From assembly GCA_023974075.1 (NCBI GenBank), contig CM043789.1, positions 42,874,832 to 42,938,831 of the forward strand: DNA of 64,000 nucleotides, written 5' to 3'. This document shows positions 48,219 through 59,627 of the stretch, in pieces; within the stretch, counting starts at the first letter, position 1; every line of letters starts with the position of its first letter. This DNA comes from Chaenocephalus aceratus (lineage: Eukaryota; Chordata; Actinopteri; Perciformes; Channichthyidae). The notes under the pieces were generated by a model, which worked only from the letters and a program-made list of their open reading frames with translations, had not been told where the DNA came from and searched no databases. The position numbers and the translations under genes were made by a program.

Positions 48219-48766
48219 GGTACCACTTAACAATAAGACTACCCTTATAACGGGTTTACGAATAGTTTGTAATTAATTAGGTTGTGAACACTTTATAAAT
48301 CCTTAATAAGCTTTTATAAGACTTGAGATAAACAGGGCAACGGTGACCGGTTGCTTGCCAAATAGTGAGCCCACATGTATCTGTACTGCTAGCCTTATTA
48401 GAAACGGTAGTAACTCATTCATAAATGGTGATTTGTTTCACACTTTACAACAAGGCTCCCTTTTGGCAGCTATAAATGTTAACTCGTAAATAAATGGTCA
48501 TAAAGAGATGTCAATAAACATCAAGATGGATCGGGGGGAATCAACTCAGTGAGCAACAGATACCAAGGATGCTAGCTGATGAAGAAGACGAAGTAAGCTC
48601 GTGCCAATATAAGGCGTAGTCATCTTGCCAAATAGTGAGCCTGTGTTGATGTATGAAAACTATGTTAGAACTGGTTTACAAATGGTTCTTAATGATTAAT
48701 GAAGTGTGTAAAACCTAATTATAAACCCTTTATGAATCCTTTATAGGGGTATTGTAAAGTGGTACC
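48219..48766 (+). mobile_element. Inverted-repeat DNA element (GGTACCACTT ends)
   Basis: GGTACCACTTAACAATAAGA on the left and GGTATTGTAAAGTGGTACC on the right are inverted repeats. Internally GCCAAATAGTGAGCC occurs twice (48357 and 48629), and TTTATAAATCC/TTTATGAATCC-type blocks recur. No clear target duplication or transposase. Confidence 0.6.
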
Positions 48767-49220
48767 CAAATGGCTATGTTGAGTACTATTAGGTTGTCTA
48801 TCTGCCAACAACTATGAGGGCTTCAAAAAGCTTTCAAAACGAATGATAGTCTGTTTTTACGAGTCATTTTTCTACCTCCTATTTTAAATCCACAATATGT
48901 CTCAATAACAAAGGGGGGGGGGGGCTGGAGGCTAAAGGTCTAAATAACAAATATCCTGATGTGTACTGTAAGCTAAATGTATTCAAACAATTGTGTTAGA
49001 AATCCTACTTCATGCAATGTAATGCAAAACAAAATTCATATTAAGATTAAGATATATATATCATATTCCATGTACTTGTATATAGACTCTTCTTGCACTA
49101 TTTCTATTTTATTTGTATTTACTTGCGCATGTCATAACATTCTCTGGCACTATTTCATCTGTCTTTATCTGTTATATATATTCATGTTGCTCTGTTGGAG
49201 GAGCCTGGGACTTCTACACT
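48767..49220. other. Unassigned stretch, no gene recognised
   Basis: Contains a G run at 48913-48923 and AT-rich sequence. Confidence 0.5.
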
Positions 49221-49278
49221 GAGGGGTGTCAAACTCAAATACACAGTGGGCCAAAAGGAAGGAAGCATCCATGTAAAC

Positions 49279-50246
49279 CAGGGGTTCTCAGTGTTTTGAT
49301 GAGTGAGGGCCAATTTAGGTACCCAATATTGGATTGAGGGCCGCCCAAGAAAAAACGGAACACAAAATAATTCCAAAACAAATCCTTTCTTTATTGTACT
49401 AACCAATTATACATACAGTATACATTAAGAACTTGCAGAGGACACAAAGTTGGATTATCTACAGACAGTGACTAGCTAGAATCGCTAGCTAACTCCCGTT
49501 TCTGATTCTGATAACTTACAACAGATTTTCCGCTTAACCGCAACTCGCGAGATGCCTAGTTGCCATGCAACCAGTAGTCTAGCAAACTTTCCACAAGCTG
49601 TCATTCACGTTTATCTATAAAGCTTTGTTGGGTAAACTCCCGTATTATATCTGCTCTCTGATAACACAGAGGAGTTGCAAGCAGCTATTGTCTGAGGTCA
49701 CATGATGTAGTCTTGTTAGATGTGCCAAGAGCAAGGACTGTCTTAGGTAAGACAGCTTGTATGTGCGCAGCTCCACTTGCTTGGAACAATCTTCAGCAAG
49801 AATTGAAACTGAGCAATCTCATTCCTCTGCATGTTTTTAAAGCTAGGCTAAATGAAATGCTTGCTGATACAATGGGCACTTGTAAATGTCTATAACTATG
49901 TATCCTGTAAATATAATGTATGATGTCCTTTATTGTTTTATGTTTCATGTGGAACCTATATGCTGCAGGTCTCCCTTGAAAAAGAGATCTATGATCTCAA
50001 TGGGACCAATCTGGATAAATAAAGGTTTGAAATGAAAAAATGAAATGAAATTCATAATTTAGGAATGACAACCAGGGGACGCAGTTTTACCATTCTTAAA
50101 TTCCATTCTAATTCTTACTAGATACGAACCATGGAGGATTAAAATATAACTCATGCATTGCAGCGTGTCACATTAACTATCCCGGGCCACCAGAAACATT
50201 TCCAAGGGCCGCCATTGGCCCGCGGGCCGCACTTTGAGAACCCCCG
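49279..50246 (+). mobile_element. hAT nested in hAT (CAGGGGTTCTC ends)
   Basis: Ends CAGGGGTTCTCAGTGTTTTG and CACTTTGAGAACCCCCG with a perfect 8-bp duplication ATGTAAAC (49271-49278 and 50247-50254). The ends carry GGGCCGC/GCGGGCCGC motifs typical of this hAT group. Its interior contains a LINE fragment (49600-50050). No transposase. Confidence 0.88.
49600..50050 (+). mobile_element. LINE 3' end inside the nested hAT
   Basis: A frameshifted ORF2 C-terminus: FIYKALLGKLPYYICSL in one frame at about 49612, then VPRARTVLGKTA and LAWNNLQQELKLS in the frame of 49713-49895. The UTR carries CTCCCTTGAAAAAGAGATC, GATCTCAATGGGACC and GGATAAATAAAGGTTTGAAA, then GAAATGAAA tail units. Same family as 60190-60258 and 63432-64000. 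Confidence 0.72.
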
Positions 50247-50478
50247 ATGTAAACTCAGTGTGCTGCTGTGATGCTAGTTCAAACCAGATACTTGGCGTCT
50301 CATCTCGGGTGCAAGGTCATCAATGTTTGGGCTCAGGCTCTGATCTGAGGAAACCCTCAGGATGCGTGCAAAATACCGGCGGGCCAGATCGAATAGTAAT
50401 TACAAATTATCCTGCGGGCCGAAATTAAATCCACCACGGGCTGGATTAGGCCCCCGGGCCTTGAGTTTGACACATATG

Positions 50479-51486
50479 CTGTAGTTAATCTGCACATTAC
50501 AATAAAGCTTTGAATCTTGAATCCAACCTGATCTAATCTGTATAATCAGATTATCTGTATCTAATCTGATCCAGACATATTTTAAATGTATGTTTCTCTA
50601 CACGGGTTAAAGTAGGTGTAAAGTGTTAAAGTTGACTGAGATACCACTGTTTTATAAAACCTTGAATCTTGAAAGTAGAAATGCTAAGTCTGTGGATAAG
50701 TCATCGTCAAGTGAACTGCTCAATGTGTAGGAGTTCTTTTCACTGTCTTTCTCAACGGCTCACATGCTGGCACTGTGTTGTGCAACTTCAGCAGTTCACC
50801 CCCCATGGACGAGACTCGACAGATTGACGAAACACTCCCCAAACTGCGGCGCCTCTGACATTTCGACTTATCCGCTGACCTCTCAAAATAAAACTGTTAA
50901 GAAACCCCAGAAGGAGTTGTAAACTTCCCCGAATGGAGATATTACTCTTGCTTCTGCTTCTGAGGACATTTCAGGATAACAAATATTTGCTTACTGCTAA
51001 TTCTGTCAACCTCGTATGCACACTATCTTAGATTCAACACAGTAACCAGTGTCAAAGCATCCATGAATCCCTTAAAGTAGAGGTTATTGATACCAAATCC
51101 TTCACTTTGGATGTTAGCACGTCATTAAACTAATATACAGAACGTGCAGATGCCTTAAGGTGGCCTAATAAGATACCTGTGTTTTAGCTCTGCCAAGGTT
51201 TGTTCTTGTTGTTTGTTTTTATATTTGTTGACAACTTTACAGAAAAACTACTGCCCCAAATCATCCATAATCAGTTTGCTGCTCACGGTTAATTGCCTGA
51301 TATCTAAGTTTCTAGCTTTGCAAACTATGTCTGGATAAGTAATTGTTCTTAAAAATATATGCATGAAAATACGTGAAGCTTTTTCCGTCTGTCAGGTTTT
51401 AAAGGACCATTTGGAGCACAAACGTGCAACCATAAGAGTGGTGAGTCCGAAACAGGGAAATTAGGTTGTTCTTCCTCGTCTCGAAG
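50479..51486. other. Unassigned stretch starting with a LINE-like tail
   Basis: 50490-50525 has ACAATAAAGCTTTGAATCTT and a second TTGAATC unit, a LINE-type end. A related TTGAATCTTGAA scrap is at 50660. No gene in the remainder. Confidence 0.45.
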
Positions 51487-51636
51487 TCAATGTTTTTAAT
51501 TTATTGCATGTCATTTAATCGCTTATTGAACCGGGACAATGCACATTGATGAACACTTTAAACAAATAATTCTTCAAGTGTAAATATGCCGGATTTTAGC
51601 TTTGAGCTGATTCCCATCCGTAGTCATACACATACA

Positions 51637-51706
51637 TACTAACATACATACATACATACATACATACATACATACATACATACATACATACATACATACA
51701 CATACA
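51637..51706. repeat. (CATA)n microsatellite
   Basis: About 17 tetranucleotide units within the LINE 3' UTR. Confidence 0.95.
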
Positions 51707-51894
51707 ACATATTTAAGAACATGATATTTATATACATAGCAAAAATAAATACATGATATGCAGGAAGAGCATGAGCAGCATACAAGCATTTACCACACGG
51801 CAGTACAATGTAGCAGCTATGATATATAAAGTGCAAGAGAAGATACAAGAGATGCCTAAAGTGCGAGAGGAGATACCCCTGTGTTAAAGTGCAT

Positions 51895-52640
51895 TTAGCG
51901 GTGATCGCACGTCTGGTTGTTTCTCAACCGTTCTTTCAGTTGACCTTTGAAGCTTTTGAGAGTGGGACGATCCCGTATCTCAGTTGGGAGGCTATTCCAC
52001 AATGAGCTGCCTTTAATGGAGAGGACATTTTGACTAAAAGTTGTCCGTCTGCGGTGGACCTCACAGTCTCCTCTGGTTTCTGACCTAGTGCAGCGTCCAG
52101 TGTGTTTCTGTGGAGTAATTCCCCTAGGGGGGGGGGGGGCAGTCCATGTAAACATTTATAAAAATAACACATACTTTTAAAATACTTAAAATTGTCAAAA
52201 CTCAAGAAATTGTGTTTCTCAAGAATGGTACAGTGGTGGGATGAATGTGGCTTTCTGTCAAACACCTGGATAGCCCTCTTGTACAGCTGTTCTCTGGGTT
52301 TCAGGTTTGTGGCACAAAGAGTATTCAATGTGGGATAGAATCATACAGTGGAGGTGTGACTTTGCAGCATTGACAGTTAAGAAAGGTCTAATTTGTTTAA
52401 CATTTTGCAAGTTGAATTTAATGGCATTGGATACTTTCTTAATATGTTTCTTAAAAGTCAAGTTCGAGTCCAGTATGAGTCCAAGATACTTGAACTTTAG
52501 TTAGAGTCGCGAAAAAAAGTTCTGTGGTTAATACAAGCTTGGAGATGTCAATGTTTTGTGACAAACTATACTTCAGTATATAACCCACTGGTGAACGTCT
52601 GAACCTTTTAAAGGTTTTGAGCACAGGATTTGCTAACAAG
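51895..52640 (-). pseudogene. LINE ORF2 C-terminal region, frameshifted
   Basis: Three minus-strand frames cover adjacent parts of one protein: LTFKKHI-like start (MTFKKHIKKVSNAIKFNLQN) with AAKSHLHCMILSHIEYSL (52258-52461), then QLYKRAIQVFDRKP and HNFLSFDNFKYFKS with CLHGLPPPPLGEL (51936-52328), then VLSIKGSSLWNSLPTEIRDR and LKSFKGQLKERL (51895-52155). The block order is that of jockey/CR1-group ORF2 C-termini. At least two frameshifts and a 12-base G run at 52128-52139 break it. Confidence 0.72.
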
Positions 52641-53242
52641 TGTCTAACTAAGATAATAAGTTATCACGCCGTACACAAGACCTCTTTAGCTTAGCGGTGT
52701 TGAAGTGAAGTCTGTCATATAGTTAGTTTATCGGATTGCTGTTTACTTCTGGCAATTGCATTTACGCTTCATATCATACAAGTTGTTTTGATATAAATAT
52801 GTTGAAAATATCCTCTTGAACAAAACCTGTAAGTTTCATAAACATGTGTTTCCCACAGATCTTATTTTCTTAAATATATTTTTTAAATCCCTTTTCTGTC
52901 GAAGGAGCCTCTGCAATGCTAACTTCCTGGTCGACCTACAAACATGTGTTATCACTGCACCATGAATACAGTATATACCACTAGTATAGTTAAGAGGGTT
53001 GCAGTGCAGCAAACATGTTCAGCTCTGAGGGGAAGAACTGTTGTCAGTCCCCACCCAAGCTACTCAAACTGAGGTAACCTCTACCTGAGTATTTGAAATG
53101 GGTCAAATGCTTCCATGTTGATTGCTGGCGGTGAGTTTGGTTACATACAAAAATGAAAGCAGGAGAATGCAATTGACTTTGTCAGTGTTGGACTCCGAAT
53201 GCAAAAAAACATTCCTACTCACCAGTGCACTGTATACACCAT
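52641..53242. other. Unassigned stretch, no gene recognised
   Basis: Nothing identified. Confidence 0.5.
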
Positions 53243-54598
53243 CAGAGTGGAAGTAGCAGAGTAACAAATACTTCGTTACTTTACTTACATTTTTCTGGTA
53301 TCATTACTTTACTCACTACTTATTTTGTGACGACTTTTTACTTTTACTTCTACATGTTGAACACAAATCTTACTTTCTACTTCTAACCATGTTGAACCAT
53401 AATACCTGTACCTTTCTACTTCTTACATGTTGAACTCAATACCTGTACTTTCTACTTCTTACATGTTGAAACTCAAATACCTGAACTTTCTACTTCTCAC
53501 AGGTTGAACTCAAATACCTGCACTTTTCTTACTTCTTACATGTTGAACACATAATGACCTTACTGCACTTTCTACTTCTTACATGTTGACACAAAATACC
53601 TGTACTTTCTACTTTCTTACATGTTGAACAAATACCTGTACTTTCCTACTTCTTACATGTTGAACACAAATAACCTGTACTTTCTACTTCTTACATGTTG
53701 AACACAATACCTGTACTTTCTACTTCTTACATGTTGAACACAAATACCTGTACTTTCTACTTCTTACATGTTGAACACAAATACCTGTACTTTCTACTTC
53801 TTACATGTTGAACACAAATACCTGTACTTTCTACTTCTTACATGTTGAACACAAATACCTGTACTTTCTACTTCTCACATGTTGAACTCAAATACCTGTA
53901 CTTTCTACTTCTTACATGTTGAACACAATACCTGTACTTTCTACTTCTTACATGTTGAACACAAATACCTGTACTTTCTACTTCTTACATGTTGAACACA
54001 AATACCTGTACTTTCTACTTCTCACATGTTGGAACTCAAATACCTGTACTTTCTACTTCTTACATGTTGAACACAAATACCTGTACTTTCTACTTCTTAC
54101 ATGTTGAACACAAATACCTGTACTTTCTACTTCTTACATGTTGAACTCAAATACCTGTACTTTCTACTTCTCTCATGTTGAACTCAAATACCTGTACTTT
54201 CTACTTCTCTCATTTCCAAACAGCTGGTTCCTTTCGTCTGAATGTGTGTCTGGTGCGTGGTCATTATTCTTTAGAGTCATTGCGTGCCTATTGGTTGGAA
54301 CACGATCCGTGTATCCATCACTTCCTGGTCTTCTCTAAAGAAGAGGGACCAATGGAAACGTTGTCATGTTGCCATTGTTCAGCATGGAAACATTCATTAG
54401 CTAACAATGACATTATTGTTCTATTAATATAAAGGGAGGTCAGGTACTCTTTAAAACAGCTGCTAGCTATGGGTACTTTTTACTGAAGTACACTTCAAAG
54501 CCTCTTTAGTCAGTACTTCTACTTTTACCAGAGTCTTTTTAACAGGAGTATCTGTACTTCTACTTGAGTAAAGTATGAGTGTACTTTTGCCAGCTCTG
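53243..54598 (-). mobile_element. Non-autonomous hAT with minisatellite (copy C, inverted)
   Basis: Starts CAGAGTGGAAGTAG and ends GTACTTTTGCCAGCTCTG; flanks TACACCAT (53235-53242) and CTCACCAT (54599-54606) match at 6 of 8. It contains the type II array but no LTR-like insertion, so it preserves the pre-insertion sequence for both sites occupied in copies A and B (54378-54427). Confidence 0.85.
53340..54212. repeat. 37-bp minisatellite array, type II (copy C)
   Basis: About 24 units. The first 350 bp contain many single-base insertions and deletions (for example TTTTCTTACTTCTTAC), while the remainder is as regular as in the other copies. Confidence 0.94.
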
Positions 54599-54606
54599 CT
54601 CACCAT

Positions 54607-55174
54607 AACCTGAAGAATCGAAGTTATAGTATTTGGTAGTCTTCTGACACACGGCTACCACACAGACACACGTATTCACACTTACAGTAACACAGGTGCT
54701 CTTATACCAGGCCCTTGTTGAAGGGAGGCATTTCTTACAAACCCCTAAGTCATTATCCTGCTGTGCTGTTATTTCTTGAAGGTGATTTATTTAATAAAAT
54801 AACTTTTAAAGCTGTCTCACTGACCAAGCTAGGGTGCTAAAATAACAAGTGAGTCGCCAAGAGTAATTATTTTCAGCCAAAACAATTATTGTTCCTAGAA
54901 ATATATCATATTGCTTTCTATCATGGACTTTGACCAAACACTATAAATAACAGACATTTAAAATATCATAATTGATACACTGACCAAAGGTAATTGTAAC
55001 TGGCATTTACTGTAAACCTTTGAAATTAAAAATGATGAAGTCGACAGGAATGCAGGAGGTTAACATATTCTTTATGTAAAGCCCCTGTGTGTGTTTTTTC
55101 GGTCCAAACAGTTGCTAGCCTGGCTGTTATATGAATTAAAGTCTCAGTCAGGTTTAATCATCAACGTTTGGACG
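54607..55174. other. Unassigned stretch, no gene recognised
   Basis: Nothing identified. Confidence 0.5.
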
Positions 55175-55260
55175 CTGAAGTAAGTAACATTTATTTATAA
55201 AGCGCTTTTCACAGACATAGTCACAAAGTGCTTGACAAAGCATTAAAACATCATACGAAT
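55175..55260 (-). mobile_element. LINE 3' tail, minus strand
   Basis: ACATTTATTTATAAAGCGCT then CACAAAGTGCTTGACAAAG is the reverse complement of a GCACTTTGTG...AAGCGCTTTATAAATAAATG LINE end. Confidence 0.55.
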
Positions 55261-55394
55261 AAAGACGCTAAAAACACAATAAAAACATATCAATCCGAGA
55301 GGCAGAGAGTGTCCAAACTTTTAAGAGTGCGTTGCAGATATACATTTTGAACAAAGCCTTCAGTTTAGAGCTGGCATTTTATGGTATTAATTGT

Positions 55395-56382
55395 ATTGCA
55401 GCGGGTGTGGGACAAGTTCGGAGAAGACATGGAAAAGGACTTTCAGGCGGCACCAAAGTTGTTCTGGAAAACTGTCCGACACCTCAGGAGGGGGAAGCAG
55501 GGGACCATCCAAGCTGTGCACAGTAAGGATGGGACGCTGTTGACCTCGAGGCGTAGTCGTGGGGGGGGGGGGTCTCTGCAGTTCGGTGGACTAAGGATTG
55601 CACCACTGCTTTTTGCAGATGATGTGGTTCTAATGGCTTCATCGGTCTGCGACCTTCAGCACTCACTGGATCGGTTCCCAACCGAATGTGAAGCGGCTGG
55701 GATGAGGATCAGCAACCTCCAAATCTGAGGCCATGGTTCTCAGCAGGAAACCGATGGACTGTCCACTCCAAGTAGGGAATGAGTCCTTACCCCAAGTGAA
55801 GGAGTTCAAGTATCTCGGGGGCTTGTTCTCGAGTGAGGGAACAATGGAGCGTGAGATGGGCCGGAGAGTCGGAGCAGCGGGAGCGGTACTGCAGTCTCTT
55901 TACCGCACCGTTGTGACGAAAAGGGAGCTGAGCCGAAGGCAAAGCTCTCTGTCTACCGGGCCATTTTCGTTCCTACCCTCACCTATGGTCATGAAGGATG
56001 GGTCATGACCGAAAGAACGAGATCGCGGATACAAGCGGCCGAGATGGGTTTTCTCCGCAGGGTGGCTGGCGTCTCCCTTAGGGATAAGGTGAGAAGTTCA
56101 GTCATCCGGGAGGGACTCGGAGTTGAGCCGCTCCTCCTTCGCGTCGAAAGGAGCCAGTTGAGGTGGCTCGGGCACCTAGTTAGGATGCCACCTGGGCGCC
56201 TCCCTAGGGAGGTGTTCCAGGCACGTCCAGCTGGGAGGAGACCAAGGGGTAGACCTAGGACCAGGTGGAGGGATTATATCTCTTCGCTGGCCTGGGAGCG
56301 CCTTGGGACCCCCAGTCAGAGCTGGTTGATGTGGGGAAAGGAACGTTTGGGGCTCTCTGCTGGAACTGCTACCCCCGCAACC
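55395..56382 (+). pseudogene. Rex3-like reverse transcriptase/C-terminal remnant
   Basis: Frame 1 (to 55728): DKFGEDMEKDF, KLFWKTVRHLRRGKQGTIQA, then a deletion junction with a G run (55561-55571) and LLFADDVVLMASS, holding the catalytic A-D-D at about 55615. Frame 2 (55733-56008): VKEFKYLGGLFSSEGTMERE and RVGAAGAVLQSLYRTVV. Frame 3 (56005-56382): RIQAAEMGFLRRVAGVSLRD, RSQLRWLGHLVRMPPGRLPR and RGRPRTRWRDYISSLAWERL. At least two frameshifts and the internal deletion make it inactive. Confidence 0.78.
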
Positions 56383-56414
56383 CAACCACGGATAAGCGGG
56401 AGAAGATGGATGGA
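55395..56414 (+). mobile_element. Rex3-like (RTE-clade) LINE, internally deleted
   Basis: A 5'-truncated element with part of the reverse transcriptase region, the full C-terminal domain and a 3' end GGATAAGCGGGAGAAGATGG followed by one more ATGG unit, as expected for Rex3 with its (GATG)n tail. Most of the reverse transcriptase core is missing between LLTS and RRSRG near 55555. Rex3 assignment is from memory of these motifs. Confidence 0.75.
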
Positions 56415-56789
56415 ATTGTATTGTATTTTTATGGTAATTAATTTGAATGTTTTATATATTTGTATTGTCTTTTCTTGCATTTTATTTAGTTGTATTTCTA
56501 TTTGTATTCCACACACTATCTTGTCTTCTCATTTTGCTGTAACTCCATCATATAAAATGTTGTTGTTTGTTTTCAATCTGTAAATCCCACTGAGACAAAC
56601 GTGTTTTGTTAAATATCCTAATTTGGGAATTGAAAAGAAAAGTGGTTTTAAAAGTTAAAAGACGGGTTCAGGTAACGTGTTGTCTGGGGATGCACAAAGA
56701 TTGAAAGAGAAGGATGAGAGAGGAATAGCAAAAGGTTAGTAAAGTGCCAGAAGAACTATAATTTCACGGGAAGACTCGAGGAATGTGAG
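56415..56789. other. AT-rich stretch with a LINE-tail-like segment
   Basis: Starts with (ATTGT)-type repeats next to the Rex3-like tail; TAAATCCCACTGAGACAAAC near 56581 resembles the L2-type UTR block CCACTGAGACAAATG at 25013. No gene. Confidence 0.4.
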
Positions 56790-57108
56790 AATTTGGTTAT
56801 CGTCAAATATCCGGAACAACTCCAGAAACCTCTGACTACTTTTAAATCCAGGCTGAAGGACGTTCTTGTTGCCGCTACTTTTAATGAAACTAGTCACATC
56901 TTACCCTGCGCTGTCACTTTATTCATGTACCTGTGTTATTCATGTTTTATTATCTTTGCTTTTTAATGTTCTAATGTGTGTCATGCTCTTAATGTCTTTC
57001 ATTTTTGCAAAGCACTTTGGATTGCCTTGTGTTGAAAAGTGCTATATAAATAAACTTGCCTTGCCTTTTGTGATATTGGGCTATACAAAAAAAGTTGATT
57101 TGATTTGA
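56790..57108 (+). mobile_element. Two joined LINE 3' ends
   Basis: First, TTTAAATCCAGGCTGAAGGA (F-K-S-R-L-K-like) leads to a UTR with GCAAAGCACTTTGGATTGCC, GTGCTATATAAATAAACTTG and a CCTTGCCTT tail (to about 57066). Directly after it comes TTGTGATATTGGGCTATACA with AGTTGATTTGATTTGAAGG, an L2-type end. A second copy of the first end is at 57611-57667. Confidence 0.6.
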
Positions 57109-57258
57109 AGGAGTAAAGACACTTGGCTTGACCACCGGTCACTAACTGGGTCAAACACAACCCAAAACTGGTCTGATTGCTGCCGAATTAGCAACAGTCC
57201 ACAAACACTGCTAGCCTTACAGCTGGGGATTTGTTAGGATAACTGGAATCACTGACAG

Positions 57259-57303
57259 CTGTAATGTGTGTGTGTGCGTGCGTGCGTGCGTGTGTGTGTG
57301 TGT
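57259..57303. repeat. (GT)n microsatellite with GCGT units
   Basis: GT repeats interrupted by GCGTGCGTGCGTGCG. Confidence 0.92.
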
Positions 57304-57610
57304 AAGTAATTAGGACCCTTGACAGGTACATATTAGCTCTGTAACCGATCTCAGGGGGGTTTTTCCTGTCTGTCAGGCCTGGCTGCTCAGAGAAGGCTCA
57401 GTTGAGCGTAGCGCTAGCATGCTACCCCCTGGCTCTGGGGTTTTAAAAGGACTTCAGTCTTCAGGGGTGGCGCAAAACGTTTTTGGAGCTGCTATGAGCG
57501 ACATAGTGATTTTTAGATCCATTTATACATGATAGTCAATGTCTACAGACGCTTCTAATAACCAAACGTCCTGTGCCGTCATTCAAACAGGTACAAACAT
57601 TATAAGTGAA
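57304..57610. other. Unassigned stretch, no gene recognised
   Basis: Nothing identified. Confidence 0.5.
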
Positions 57611-57667
57611 CTTTGAATTGCCTTGTGTTGAGAGGTGCATATAAATAAACTGGCCTTGCCTTGCCAA
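57611..57667 (+). mobile_element. LINE 3' tail with CCTTG repeats
   Basis: TTTGAATTGCCTTGTGTTGA, GGTGCATATAAATAAACTGG and CCTTGCCTTGCC match 57016-57066. Confidence 0.6.
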
Positions 57668-58257
57668 ACAACCTGTATAAGAATATTGGATAAAAGTGTA
57701 TTTACTTCAAACCTGAAAACGGCTGCAGCTCCATGTAATTCAGCCATCATAAATTACCTTACGTTAAAAAACCATTTAGCTGACATACGTGTGCTTTATT
57801 ACCGTAAACAAGGGTACGGGAGAAATTCAGGAAACCAGTATACAGTTGTACAAGAACAAGTTGCAAGGAGACGACATAATTAAATACTGATAATCCATCA
57901 AACAGTAACGTTCATTTTGTAATGGATTTACCGGGGACAGATACATACATTTGAATACCATAACCATGACAACCGAAGCAGTTTGGGGTTAGAATCTTCT
58001 CAAGGATGTCCTATGACTGCTAGATGCATCATTTCCCGTGATCCACAGTTGCCCTTAATATTTAAACCTGTGCTTTCTTTCCACTGCCGCTTGCAAAAAA
58101 GCCTTCAGTGAAAAAAGTCAGAGCAACGTCCTGTGATTTACTATATTGGTCTGTGTATTTAGTATTTTGTGACAGCACAACAGAGTAATACATTTATCCT
58201 GTGGACCTGTGAAAGTGGTGTGAGAGGTCTGCAATTTATGTCACCACAACTTGATTA

Positions 58258-58294
<37 letters not shown>

Positions 58295-59407
58295 GTCTGA
58301 CTCCGTCTCTTCTGGGAGCTTTTCAGCCTTGCGCTGTAGTAAAACATTTCCTCGGTCGAGACCCTACGCCGAGCGGGAGCTCCAGCTGTGTCCTGTCTCC
58401 TCCCCCGTTTCGTCTTCATTTCACAGCTGGACTCCTTCACTGTCTGCATGCTAAGGTGTGCTTTGTGTGCATATATCTGAGCATGATTTGTGTGTGTGAG
58501 CGTGGGGTTAGTTCACACCTAACGTGGTTTGCAGGGTCTGAGTTTAAACTCACGGTCGTGACGTGCAGCCGTGTGTTACATTAGGTGTTTCTGTGATTTG
58601 ATGTTGTTTATTTGTGCGATGCATGGCTTTATGCATAACAGACAAACAAGCCATGTGTGTGTGATGGCAGTGATAGCGCTCGTCAGGCTCGGACATGTGT
58701 TTGTTTTATCGCTGAGTCATTTTGCTGCTCTGAAGCCGTTAGCTTAACAGCCACTCAGACATTAACTCTGAGGATTATGTCCCGGGCTGAGAGGCTTTAT
58801 CTTTCAACAAAACACTTTATTCTTTATTGGAAACGTCTCGTTATCTGGTGCTGCTCAGGGTTTGATAGAAATCCCACACTTTGAACATGCATACACACTT
58901 TTAGCTCAGTTTTATTGAAGAACAGCACACCTGGAAAACATATAATGTGTAGAAAACGTGTCCATCGTTCAACGATTGCCATCTTGGCTACGTTACAGAA
59001 GTGGAGGAATTGAAATTGCAGAAACCTATATAAATATAAGTTATGCATTTAGATTTTTCAGTGTTTTAATAAGCGTAGCACTATAGCTACTGGTGGCGAA
59101 TAAACGCCACCATTAATGTGTTGGGCGAACCATAATGTTGCTAGGCAGCTAGTTAGCTAGCTAGCTAACAGCAGTGATTTTCATTTCCAGTGAGAGCACA
59201 GCTGCCTTGTTTCATTTGAGACAACACTACACGATTTAACTTTACAGCAACACTCACATATTTATGATACTTACCGCTTATTTTTCAGCATGTTAATCTC
59301 CACATATTAACGGCACTGACATTTTTTAAGCATTAATGTAATCGCCGTAAGTAAAAAAGCTAACATCAGGCTACAAAGGAACTACATTACATCATCACAA
59401 AAGATAA
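57668..59407. other. Unassigned stretch of about 1.7 kb with (CA)n at 58259-58290
   Basis: Frames of 60-82 codons (for example 57635-57883, 58657-58884) show no domain. A TAGC repeat (TTAGCTAGCTAGCTAAC) is at 59153-59169. Confidence 0.45.
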
Positions 59408-59627
59408 GCTAAAGGCGTGATGTCGACTTGGGGGTTTAAGAGTCTCATTTAGTCACTTATTAGCAACCGCTGTTTTGAGAAGCTTTAGACATTAACACGT
59501 GGGGTGTTTACTGACGTATTTTATGTAGTACAACAACGTCATGAACATCTCTTCAGCTTGTTTTAACCACAGACCTTGTTTCAGGCTTCTAACCACAAAC
59601 ATGTTCCAAAAATAATCGACTTTGAGA
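59408..59627 (+). repeat. Diverged dispersed repeat, paired with 47772-48002
   Basis: AGTCTCATTTAGTCACTTAT, AGCAACCGCTG, AGAAGCTTTAGAC, TTTACTGACGTA and TTTCAGGCTTCTAAC correspond in order to the other copy. Confidence 0.55.

Larger units (their letters stand above)
49221..50478 (+). mobile_element. Degenerate hAT of the CAGGGGTGTCAAACTC family (copy 4, host)
   Basis: Left end GAGGGGTGTCAAACTCAAAT and right end GGGCCTTGAGTTTGACACAT with mutated outer bases; target duplication not recognisable. A second hAT (49279-50246) is inserted in it, leaving about 290 bp of its own sequence. Confidence 0.65.
51487..52640 (-). mobile_element. LINE with ORF2 C-terminal half, minus strand
   Basis: The coding part is on the minus strand in several frames (51895-52640), followed by a UTR containing a (TATG)n array (plus-strand CATA, 51637-51706) and the 3' end CAAATAA-type block with a CAT-rich tail near 51500-51545. 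The 3' end is shared with 37480-37611. No reverse transcriptase core remains. Confidence 0.7.
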
